Source: RPQJ01 sp963712815 (lineage in GTDB: Bacteria; Pseudomonadota; Gammaproteobacteria; Steroidobacterales; Steroidobacteraceae). From it: a DNA stretch of 64,000 nucleotides. A program made the position numbers and the translations under genes. The stretch lies in assembly GCA_963712815.1 (NCBI GenBank), contig CAVQJL010000012.1, positions 124,001-188,000 on the forward strand. The letters run 5' to 3'. Shown here in pieces: positions 37,252 to 45,003 of this stretch (its first letter is position 1; every line of letters starts with the position of its first letter). The notes under the pieces are model-generated. The model did not search any database. It was not told the origin of the DNA and saw only the letters and a list, made by a program, of their open reading frames with translations.

Positions 37252-37836
37252 ATGAAGATCTTCTCCCGCCTGTTCGACCGCGCCCTGCACTGGAGCCGGC
37301 ACCCTCACGCAGAACGCTATCTCGCCGTCGTGAGTTTCACGGAGTCGTCGTTCTTCCCGGTCCCGCCGGACGTGCTGCTCGCGCCCATGACGCTCGCCCG
37401 GCCGCAGCGCTGGTGGCGACTCGCTGCGTTGACGACCGTCACGTCGGTGCTCGGCGGAATGCTCGGCTACCTCATCGGCTACGTCGCACTCGAAGCCGTG
37501 ACGCCGTTGCTGCACCGGGTCGGCTACTGGGGCCACTTCGAGACGGCGCACGACTGGTTCGAGCGCTACGGTTTCTGGGCCATCTTCGCCGCCGGATTCA
37601 CGCCCATCCCGTACAAGGTGTTCACGATCGCGGCGGGCGCGGCTCACATGGCGCTGCTGCCGTTCGCAGTCGGCTCCTTCGTCGGTCGCGGAGCCCGCTA
37701 CCTGCTGGTGGCGGGACTGGTGCGCTGGGGCGGCGCCCCGATCGAGCATCACATCCGCCGCTACGTGGACGGCATCGGCTGGACCACGCTCGGGATCCTC
37801 GTGATCGGCTACGCCGCATGGTCCGTGCTGCGGTAA
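37252..37836 (+). CDS. YqaA family membrane protein (VTT/DedA-like)
   Basis: A 194-residue inner membrane protein with four to five helices. The sequence FSRLFDRALHWSRHPHAERYLA and then FTESSFFPVPPDVLLAPM (about 27-45) match the YqaA/DedA-type start. The central GFTPIPYKVFTIAAGAA (about 108-125) is the conserved VTT-domain stretch. Relatives are linked to membrane homeostasis or lipid scrambling; direct function is unclear. Confidence 0.92.
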   Translation: MKIFSRLFDRALHWSRHPHAERYLAVVSFTESSFFPVPPDVLLAPMTLARPQRWWRLAALTTVTSVLGGMLGYLIGYVALEAVTPLLHRVGYWGHFETAHDWFERYGFWAIFAAGFTPIPYKVFTIAAGAAHMALLPFAVGSFVGRGARYLLVAGLVRWGGAPIEHHIRRYVDGIGWTTLGILVIGYAAWSVLR

Positions 37837-37889
37837 GCCTCTGGTCCGCTAGGTATTTCTGGCTGCGAACACTCGCAGTCCACGGGTTC

Positions 37890-37951
37890 GAAATCCGGTA
37901 AATTCACAGGCGATCGCTTCCGAACCGGAGGGACGCAAGTCCCGGTCCACG
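37890..37951 (+). ncRNA. Structured 5' leader of tonB; possible GEMM-like element
   Basis: The 60 bases before the TonB ATG contain CACAGGCGATCG, a short CTTCC-GAAC-CGGAG hairpin and GGGACGCAA, an order that resembles the c-di-GMP-I (GEMM) riboswitch core. However, the second helix of that riboswitch is not visible before the start codon. GGGAC-GCAA-GTCCC (37930-37943) is also a simple perfect GNRA-type hairpin. No good ribosome site lies close to the ATG. This is a tentative call. Confidence 0.25.
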
Positions 37952-38671
37952 ATGCGCATCGACCGCTACGTCCACGACGAGCGCCTCACCTGGAGCGCCG
38001 CGGGCGTGTTGACGATCGTGGCCGCACTGCACCTCAGCGGCATCGCGCGCCTGCTGGTTGCGCCGCCCCCGCAATTGACGGCCGCAGCCGCGCCGCCTGT
38101 GTTCCAGATCAGCCTGCAGAAGCTGCCGCCGCCCAAGCTGCCACCCGCGCTTCAACCACGGTCGGCGGACGCGCCACCGCCCCCCACCGATGCCGTCCGG
38201 CAACGACCGCGCCAGACTCGACCCGTCCCGATCCTGGTGGACACTCCCACCACCGATCCCGTACCGCCCGACACCGAGGTCAAGAAGTACGAGGTGGGTG
38301 ACGAACTGCTGCCGGGGGTACCGGGTCCGCCGATGCCGGAAGGCGCGGGCGACGACGAGTTGTACGCGGATGCCGCGCCGGTCGAGGAGACTCCCGTCCT
38401 CTGGAACCTGAAGCTGGTGGACATGCGGCCACCGGTGTATCCCCCGCGGTGCCTGCGCCTCGGGATCGAGGGACGCGTCAAGATCCGCGTGCTCGTCGGC
38501 GAGAACGGCCGGCCCCAGGAGGTCACCGTGGGCGAGTCGAGCGGCGAAGCGTCGCTCGACCAGGCCGCCCTCGATGCCGTCCGCGACTGGCGCTTCGAAC
38601 CGGCGAAGCGCAACGGTGTCCCCGTGCGCGCCTGGGCCATCGTGCCCGTCGAATTCAAGCTGATCGATTGA
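37952..38671 (+). CDS. tonB: TonB family energy transducer
   Basis: A 239-residue protein with one N-terminal helix (about 15-35, WSAAGVLTIVAALHLSGIARLL in part), a proline-rich periplasmic stretch (about 45-110) and a C-terminal TonB domain (about 150-239) with PPVYPPRCLRLGIEGRVKI, VGESSGEASLDQAALDAVRDWRFEPAKRNG in pieces. It transmits proton motive force from ExbB/ExbD to outer membrane receptors. First gene of a four-gene unit; 16 bases before exbB. No receptor gene is adjacent, so the partner is unknown. Confidence 0.93.
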   Translation: MRIDRYVHDERLTWSAAGVLTIVAALHLSGIARLLVAPPPQLTAAAAPPVFQISLQKLPPPKLPPALQPRSADAPPPPTDAVRQRPRQTRPVPILVDTPTTDPVPPDTEVKKYEVGDELLPGVPGPPMPEGAGDDELYADAAPVEETPVLWNLKLVDMRPPVYPPRCLRLGIEGRVKIRVLVGENGRPQEVTVGESSGEASLDQAALDAVRDWRFEPAKRNGVPVRAWAIVPVEFKLID

Positions 38672-38687
38672 AGGCAAGGGACGAAAC

Positions 38688-39428
38688 ATGCACCCCACCG
38701 AATCGTTGACCTCCATGAGCTTTGCGAACTTCCTGCGCGAGACCGATGCAGTGGGAATCTTCGTGTTCGGCCTGCTCATCCTGATGTCGATCGTCTCGTG
38801 GTACTTCATCTTCCTGAAATCCGCGCGGGTCGGCCGCATCCGCACGCGCTCGCACCGAGTGGTCTCCACCTTCTGGCGGACGCCAGCGGACCAGGCCATC
38901 GGCTACCTGGAGCGGCAGCCCGACTGGGAGCCGTTCTCGAAGATCGCGCTCGACGGCGAGTTCGCGATGCAGCACCACGATCAGCTCACGGAGGACCGCA
39001 TCGCCGGCACGCTGCGCCGGGCGGAGTTCCTCGACCGGTCGCTGCGCGCCGCGATCAACCGCGAGACCGAGCGCCTCGAGACCGGCCTCACCTTCCTCGC
39101 CACGGTGGGCAGCACCGCGCCTTTCGTCGGCCTGTTCGGCACCGTGTGGGGCATCTTCCACGCCCTGGTGCGCATCGGCGCGACCGGCGAGACCTCGCTC
39201 GACCAGGTGGCGGGTCCGGTCGGCGAGGCGCTGATCATGACGGCGCTGGGCCTTGCGGTCGCGGTGCCCGCGGTCCTCGGCTACAACATGCTGGTACGCA
39301 ACAATCGCGTGATTATCGCGAGCTTCCATGCCTTTGCCGAGGACCTGCTCGCCTACCTCACGACCGGTGCGCGCGTGCCCTCGTCGATGGACCATCACCG
39401 CGAGCACCGCCTCAAGAAGGCGGCCTGA
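38688..39428 (+). CDS. exbB: MotA/TolQ/ExbB proton channel family protein
   Basis: A 246-residue membrane protein with three helices (about 20-40, 130-160, 175-200). The conserved VGSTAPFVGLFGTVWGIFHAL (given here as APFVGLFGTVWGIFHAL, near 145-161) and the ALIMTALGLAVAVPAVLGYNM stretch (as TALGLAVAVPAVLGYN) are family core segments. It forms the proton-conducting pore with ExbD and energises TonB. The TonB neighbour favours the ExbB over the TolQ assignment. Confidence 0.93.
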   Translation: MHPTESLTSMSFANFLRETDAVGIFVFGLLILMSIVSWYFIFLKSARVGRIRTRSHRVVSTFWRTPADQAIGYLERQPDWEPFSKIALDGEFAMQHHDQLTEDRIAGTLRRAEFLDRSLRAAINRETERLETGLTFLATVGSTAPFVGLFGTVWGIFHALVRIGATGETSLDQVAGPVGEALIMTALGLAVAVPAVLGYNMLVRNNRVIIASFHAFAEDLLAYLTTGARVPSSMDHHREHRLKKAA

Positions 39429-39446
39429 GGCTCACCGGAGACCACC

Positions 39447-39890
<444 letters not shown>

Positions 39891-39900
39891 GGTCGATATC

Positions 39901-40473
39901 GTGCCGCTCACAGTGACGCTGGAGATCTCGGACCGGGAGCTCGAGCACTTTCGGTCGCTCATGCTCGGGATCCGCGACCGAGCCGAACGGCGGAGCGCAG
40001 AGGAGATCGCCGCGGCAGCCGTTGCGGAAGTCGAGCGACTGCGATCGACTGCGCGCTCGCCCTTCGTCGCCCGCCGTATCGACTGCGTCGGCCGGCTGAT
40101 CGCAATGCTCGAGGACCCGGAGTGGGATCTGCCGAAGCCCGAACGGCGCCGGGTGCTCGACGGCCTCGCGTACGTGGCCGAGGCCAACGACCTGGTGCCG
40201 GACAACGTTCCGGTGCTCGGCCTTCTCGACGACGCCATCATGCTCGAACTCGTACTGCGGGAGCTGAAACACGAACTGGAGGGTTACGAAGAGTTCGACG
40301 CGTTCCGGCGCGACGAGGCCGCACGGCGCGACAAACCCGACACCCACCGTCCCGTTTCGCGCGCGGACTGGCTGCAGTCGCAGCGCGAGGCGCTGCACGC
40401 ACGGATCCGCGAGCGTCGTGAGCGCGACCTTGCCCGTGACGGCGAGGCATTCGCGCTGATCACGCGCTTCTAG
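39901..40473 (+). CDS. DUF1232 domain protein
   Basis: A 190-residue protein with no signal peptide. The stretch VPVLGLLDDAIMLELVLRELKHEL (given here as PVLGLLDDAIMLELVLREL, near 101-119) matches the DUF1232/YkvA signature. The N-terminal half is helical, with charged residues, and the C-terminus is Arg/Glu rich. Function is unknown. It starts 10 bases after exbD and probably shares that operon. Confidence 0.8.
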   Translation: MPLTVTLEISDRELEHFRSLMLGIRDRAERRSAEEIAAAAVAEVERLRSTARSPFVARRIDCVGRLIAMLEDPEWDLPKPERRRVLDGLAYVAEANDLVPDNVPVLGLLDDAIMLELVLRELKHELEGYEEFDAFRRDEAARRDKPDTHRPVSRADWLQSQREALHARIRERRERDLARDGEAFALITRF

Positions 40474-41171
40474 CCGGACGCACGCAGCCGCAGGGATCCC
40501 AGGGCAAGCCGGTCGCCACCGCCGAGGTGCTCCGCCTGCGCGAGGAACAGCTCCGCCGTGGCGATCGCATCGCCAAGCGAATCGTGCAGGGCGTGGGTTG
40601 GCAGCCCGAGGCGCGTGCGCAGCGCGTCGAGCCGCAGGTCGCCCGGACCGGCCTCCTGTCCCTCACGCTGCAGACGCCGGAGCGCCAGCTGCAGCGTGTC
40701 CACGACCGGTACCAGCAGCGGGCCGCCGAAGCAGCGCCGGCAGGCCGCATCGAGGAAGCCGAGTTCCGCCGGCGAGTAGTGCGCAATCAGCACGCGCCCG
40801 GCAAGATCGCCGAGCAGGTCCGGCAGCACCCGGTCGAGTGGTTCGCCAGCGGCCGCCTCGTCGTCCGTGATGGCGTGGACGACCGCGCTGCGCTCCGGCA
40901 TGGCCCGGGCCGTCCGGACCAGCCGCCGGCGGGCGGTGCCGAGTTCGACGGCGCCGCGCCGAACCATGACCCAGCCGGCGCTCACGATGTCCTCCGAGCC
41001 CGGATCGCCCCCGGTCGCCTCGAAATCGAGCGCAACGAACTCGACCGCACGCCAGTCGGCGGCATCGGCCGGAAACGGCACGGCGTGAAACTCGCGCAAT
41101 GGTCCAGGTGGCGAAGTCCGCGCCAGCCTGCGGCGGCGCAGATCCAGGGGCAGCAGGCGCCACGGGTTCAC
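40470..41171 (-). CDS. 3'-5' exonuclease (DnaQ/Pol III epsilon-like)
   Basis: A 233-residue DEDD exonuclease-domain protein. Exo I reads FVALDFEATGGDP near 42 (Asp and Glu present), Exo II AHYSPAELGFLDAA near 133, and Exo III HDSLGDAIATAELF near 205 with His and Asp. The GTG at 41171 overlaps the DUF294 gene stop (GTGA), so it is translationally coupled to that gene. The pair DUF294 protein plus exonuclease recurs in proteobacteria next to acetate-type transporters, which are absent here. Confidence 0.87.
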   Translation of the reverse strand: MNPWRLLPLDLRRRRLARTSPPGPLREFHAVPFPADAADWRAVEFVALDFEATGGDPGSEDIVSAGWVMVRRGAVELGTARRRLVRTARAMPERSAVVHAITDDEAAAGEPLDRVLPDLLGDLAGRVLIAHYSPAELGFLDAACRRCFGGPLLVPVVDTLQLALRRLQREGQEAGPGDLRLDALRTRLGLPTHALHDSLGDAIATAELFLAQAEHLGGGDRLALGSLRLRASG

Positions 41172-43087
41172 AAGGGCAGCCGGTCGCCGTGGGCCGTGCG
41201 CACGGCGCGCTGCATGGTCGCGATGGCGGCGAAAGCATCCTTGAGGTGACGTCGTTCGAGCGCCGTCAGGGCTTCGGGCGCGACGAAATTGTCCACCTCG
41301 AGGTTTCGGCGCAGCTGCCCCGCCTGCTGCCGTGCCCGCAGCGTCCAGATGAACTCGAAAGCCTCGTGAAGGGTTTCCGCGCCCTCGCGTGTCAGTCCCC
41401 CTCGCCCCGATGCATCCTGCAGTCGCTGCAGCGTACCGACGGATTCGACCCCACTGGCGATGGCGTACACGCGTGCGAGGTCCACGATGGGCAGCAGGCC
41501 GTGCGCCTTGAGGTCCAGCGTGCCCTCGTGCTCGCCGGAACGCACCAGCACGAAGTTGCGGAAGAAGCCGAGGGGCGGCTGGTTTCCCAGCGCGTGCGCG
41601 GCGAGGTAGGCGTGGAAGACGGCGTGCCCGGCGGCACGCCGCGTGATCTCCAGCATCATCGATTGCCGGAGGCCGTCCTCGCCCCAGACCGTACGCATGT
41701 CGAAGAAGTTCGCAGCGAGCGTCGCGGCCTTGTGATCGGTGTGTGCCACCCACTCCAGGAAATACCGCCGCCACACCGACGCCGGCTGCCGCCAGCGGTC
41801 GTTTGACGCCATCACGTCGCCCGGGCAGCGCACGTATCCACAGGCGTCGAGCCCTTCGTTCACGGCCCGCGCCAGCGCCGTGAAGTAGTCGCCGTGCCGG
41901 GTCGCATCGAAGCGGTCATCGAGCAGGATCGCGTTGTCCTGGTCGGAGCGGACCGTCAGCTCCCCGCGCCCCTGGGAACCCGTCGCCACCCAGGCAAACG
42001 GCACCGGAGGCGCGCCGAGCCGCAGGATCTCCAGTTCAATCAGGCGGCGCGTCACGGCATCGCAGACCGACGTGATGGCCTGGCCGAGCTGCCGGGCGGT
42101 GGCGTTCGCGGCGACCAGCTGGACCTGAAGTTCGCGTGTCTCGGCCGACGCGTCGCGCAGCTCGGCGACCGAGCCGCAGCGGCCGAGCCGGTCGGCGAGG
42201 TAAAGCGGGTTCGTGGACTGCGCGCGCAGCAGGTCGTGCGTCGAGATCATCCCGTGCACGCCCGCCGCATCCAGGACCGGCAGGTGGTGGATGCGAAGAC
42301 GGCTCATGGCCATGAGCGCCTCGAATGCCGACGCATCCCGCGCAATCGTGTGCGGCTCGCTCGTCATCACGTCCCGCAGCCGCGCCGTTCCGTCGAGGCC
42401 CGCGGCGATGCAACGGGAGCGCAGGTCGCGGTCGGTCACGATGCCTTGCAGGTCGCCATCCGCGATCACGAGCAGCGAGGACACGCGCTCGCGGCTCATC
42501 AGCGCAGCCGCCTCGCGCAGCGACAGGTCGGGAGGTGCGCTCACTGGAAGCCGCGTCACGAGATCGGCCACCTGCAGCTGCAGCAGGTTGCCACCGGTCC
42601 GCGGCTCCTGCAGCGCCGCCTCCCGGGCGCGCCTGAGCCGCTCGGCCACGGAGCGTTCGAAGCCGGCCGCGAATGCCGGATGGTCACGCCGCAGTTCGTC
42701 GAGCACCGCACCTTCGAGCACGTAGACCAGCGTGTCCTCGACGGTCACGCCGCGCAACGGCGGGTCGGACCCGCCGGCCTTGACTGCGGCATCGAGCGTG
42801 TCGCCTTCGGCGAGCTTCTCGCGCAGGGCGCCGGTCTCGTCCCGCAGCTCGACCGCACCCTTGCGGAGCAGGTAGAAGCAGGCGGGGTCCGCTGATTCGG
42901 GCGGGAACTCGCTGCCGCGGCGCAGGTAACGAATGCTGATGCAACCCGGCAGCCGCTCGAGCGCGGCCTGGGGCAGGGTCGAGAATGGCGGATGTTGCCC
43001 CAGGAAATCACGAATGTCGCGAAGCTCGGCGACCACGGCTGCCCCGAATGAAGGTCCGGGACAACCATAGGCCATCTCGGGCCGCAC
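41168..43087 (-). CDS. DUF294 putative nucleotidyltransferase with cNMP-binding and CBS domains
   Basis: A 639-residue signalling-type protein. A cyclic-nucleotide-binding-like domain (about 30-140: FYLLRKGAVELRDETG) is followed by two CBS repeats (about 170-290: SSLLVIADGDLQGIVTDRDL and HHLPVLDAAGVHGMISTHDL). A nucleotidyltransferase domain comes next, with GSQGRGELTVRSDQDNAIL (near 360-378) containing the metal-binding Asp residues, then a DUF294 C-terminal helical domain. The start at 43087 is the longest; ATG within the first 10 codons or GTG nearby are possible. Confidence 0.9.
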   Translation of the reverse strand: MRPEMAYGCPGPSFGAAVVAELRDIRDFLGQHPPFSTLPQAALERLPGCISIRYLRRGSEFPPESADPACFYLLRKGAVELRDETGALREKLAEGDTLDAAVKAGGSDPPLRGVTVEDTLVYVLEGAVLDELRRDHPAFAAGFERSVAERLRRAREAALQEPRTGGNLLQLQVADLVTRLPVSAPPDLSLREAAALMSRERVSSLLVIADGDLQGIVTDRDLRSRCIAAGLDGTARLRDVMTSEPHTIARDASAFEALMAMSRLRIHHLPVLDAAGVHGMISTHDLLRAQSTNPLYLADRLGRCGSVAELRDASAETRELQVQLVAANATARQLGQAITSVCDAVTRRLIELEILRLGAPPVPFAWVATGSQGRGELTVRSDQDNAILLDDRFDATRHGDYFTALARAVNEGLDACGYVRCPGDVMASNDRWRQPASVWRRYFLEWVAHTDHKAATLAANFFDMRTVWGEDGLRQSMMLEITRRAAGHAVFHAYLAAHALGNQPPLGFFRNFVLVRSGEHEGTLDLKAHGLLPIVDLARVYAIASGVESVGTLQRLQDASGRGGLTREGAETLHEAFEFIWTLRARQQAGQLRRNLEVDNFVAPEALTALERRHLKDAFAAIATMQRAVRTAHGDRLPL

Positions 43088-43144
43088 ACAATGCGGGAAT
43101 TCGCTCAGGCCACGGAAAGTCGCGCCAGGAAAGCGCCCTGACCC

Positions 43145-43474
43145 CTAGATGCGGATGACGTCGCCCGGGTCGGCCTTGAAGTCTCGATACGTACGGCCTT
43201 CCGGCTCGCGCACGGCGCCACTGCCGGGGCAGGTGACGAGACCCTCGGGCACGGCGGGATGTCCCGGCGGCAACTGCGTCGGCCCCTGCGGCACCTGGGG
43301 ATGACCCGGCGGCAGCGGCGGATGCCAGTCCGGCAGCGCGCGCCCATCCTGCCCAGCGAAACTGGCCGTTGCGCCGGGAGCGGCGCTGTCGGGGCCCGGG
43401 CGATCTACGGAGCCGCAGCCGGCGAGCAACACCGCCGCCGCAAGGAGCGGAAAAGACTTCCAGGTGCAGTTCAT
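43145..43474 (-). CDS. Small Pro-rich lipoprotein
   Basis: A 109-residue protein. The ATG at 43474 gives a lipoprotein signal (FPLLAAAVLLAGC, lipobox LAGC near residue 20). The mature part has a repeated HPPLPPGHPQVPQGPTQLPPGHP-like stretch (given as PPLPPGHPQVPQGP and TQLPPGHPAVPEG, about 50-78). The C-terminus has a single Cys in GLVTCPGSG and ends KADPGDVIRI. No family recognised; the repeat suggests an extended periplasmic or surface linker. Confidence 0.7.
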   Translation of the reverse strand: MNCTWKSFPLLAAAVLLAGCGSVDRPGPDSAAPGATASFAGQDGRALPDWHPPLPPGHPQVPQGPTQLPPGHPAVPEGLVTCPGSGAVREPEGRTYRDFKADPGDVIRI

Positions 43475-43709
43475 TTGTTGATCTCCTGCGTCGCACCGTC
43501 CAGCTCGCCGGGCTCGCAAAGAAGCCCGGCCCTTAACCTCCGATCGCAGACGCAAGCATCCCGGATTCAGCGGCCGGGTACTGTCGCGGTCGCGAACGCC
43601 CGCCGGCCCGCCCGGCCCGGATCGCAGCTGCTAGAATCCAAGGTCGTCTGACCTGATTTATCCACCTCGTCGGTCCTCTCCCTGACGACCCAGCCTGCGG
43701 CGGAGTCCC

Positions 43710-44423
43710 ATGAGCGATTCAACCCGACAGCCCGGAGACGAAGCCGACGAGCCGGTGTCCGCCAGGATCCGCACGAGACTCCAGCGGGCCCGGCGCCGGT
43801 TTCACGCCAACGACAACATCGCTGCGTTCCTGCAGCCGGGTGAGCTCGAAGCGCTGCTCGACGAGGTCGAGGACAAGATGCGCGGCGTGCTCGAGAGCCT
43901 CGTCATCGACACCGCAAGCGACCACAACACTCAGGACACGGCGCGGCGCGTCGCCAAGATGTACCTGAACGAAGTGTTTCGCGGACGCTACGTGCCCGCC
44001 CCGGCGGTGACCGAGTTCCCGAATGCCGAGCACCTGAACGAGCTGATGATCGTCGGCCCCATCACGGTGCGCAGCGCCTGCAGCCATCACTTCTGCCCGA
44101 TCCTCGGTCGCCTGTGGGTCGGGATCATGCCGAACGAGCATTCGAACCTCATCGGCCTTTCGAAGTATTCGCGCCTGGCCGAATGGATCATGGGCCGGCC
44201 GCAGATCCAGGAAGAAGCGATCGCCCAGATGGCCGACCTGCTCATGAACAAGGTGAGCCCGGACGGCCTGGCCGTCGTCATGGAAGCCGATCACTTCTGC
44301 ATGCACTGGCGCGGCGTCAAGGACGACAGGACCAAGATGGTGAACAGCGTGATGCGCGGATCGTTCCTGAAGGACCACACCCTGCGCCGCGAATTTCTCT
44401 CCCTCATCAGCCTGACCGACTGA
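43710..44423 (+). CDS. folE: GTP cyclohydrolase I
   Basis: A 237-residue enzyme opening GTP to dihydroneopterin triphosphate, the first step to folate and related pterins. Characteristic zinc/catalytic stretches are present: RSACSHHFCPILGRLWVGIMP (given as SACSHHFCPILGRLWVG, near 112-128), GLSKYSRLAEWI near 152, and the late MEADHFCMHWRGVKDD near 190. It is followed 10 bases later by a BLUF gene on the same strand. Confidence 0.96.
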   Translation: MSDSTRQPGDEADEPVSARIRTRLQRARRRFHANDNIAAFLQPGELEALLDEVEDKMRGVLESLVIDTASDHNTQDTARRVAKMYLNEVFRGRYVPAPAVTEFPNAEHLNELMIVGPITVRSACSHHFCPILGRLWVGIMPNEHSNLIGLSKYSRLAEWIMGRPQIQEEAIAQMADLLMNKVSPDGLAVVMEADHFCMHWRGVKDDRTKMVNSVMRGSFLKDHTLRREFLSLISLTD

Positions 44424-44432
44424 GGCCTCACA

Positions 44433-44861
44433 ATGCTCGTCCGCCTGCTCTACGCCAGTCGCGCCACCACCCCGCTCGTCACGTCGGTGCAGGACTCGAT
44501 CCTCGAGCAGTCGAGGTCGCACAACCCCAGGCTCGGCATCACCGGCATCCTGTGCTTCAGCGAGAACCTCTTCATCCAGGTGCTCGAGGGCGGGCGCGAC
44601 GAGGTCTGCGAGCTCTACAACACCATCGTGCGCGACGGACGCCACCAGCACGTGCGCATCCTCAGCTTCGAGGAGATCCGCGAACGCCGTTTCGGCAGCT
44701 GGACCATGGGCCAGGTGAACCTCGCGAAGGTCAATCCGTCGCTGCTGCTCAAGTACGGCGAACGCGCGGAGCTGAATCCCTTCGAGGTCTCGGCTCACGC
44801 GACGATGGCCCTGCTCGACGAGCTGATCGCGACGGCGCTGGTGGTGAGCCGCGGAGGCTAG
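44433..44861 (+). CDS. BLUF domain blue-light photoreceptor
   Basis: A 142-residue FAD-binding photoreceptor. Key BLUF positions are visible: Tyr in LLYASRA (residue 7), Asn in SHNPRLGITGIL (near 31), Gln in NLFIQVLEGG (near 49) and the Trp/Met pair in FGSWTMGQV (about 88-94). Nothing is fused after the domain, so it is a short stand-alone type that would act through a partner or by itself. Position 10 bases after folE makes a light-linked pterin/flavin theme possible; that is inference. Confidence 0.94.
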   Translation: MLVRLLYASRATTPLVTSVQDSILEQSRSHNPRLGITGILCFSENLFIQVLEGGRDEVCELYNTIVRDGRHQHVRILSFEEIRERRFGSWTMGQVNLAKVNPSLLLKYGERAELNPFEVSAHATMALLDELIATALVVSRGG

Positions 44862-44915
44862 GCGCGCAGACCGTGCGGCTCCGGCGATCGAGGCCGCGCA
44901 GGCGGCCCTGCTCGG

Positions 44916-44945
44916 TTGACACACTCCCCAAGGCAGGGGTATAGA
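44916..44945 (+). promoter_or_regulatory. Sigma70-like promoter of the metallopeptidase gene
   Basis: TTGACA (44916-44921), 18 bases, TATAGA (44940-44945), about 58 bases before the ATG at 45004. A GGGGAGG ribosome site lies seven bases before that ATG. A good match by eye. Confidence 0.65.
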
Positions 44946-45003
44946 AAACCTGTCGTTGGCACTCCGGCAGAGATCGGAGTCACGCAATAAGGGGAGGCCA
45001 TCA

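Noticed and set aside
37870..37905. A tRNA-like T-arm (GGTTCGAAATCC) before the TonB gene
   Set aside because: The loop would need an extra base, and no acceptor or anticodon stems match around it.
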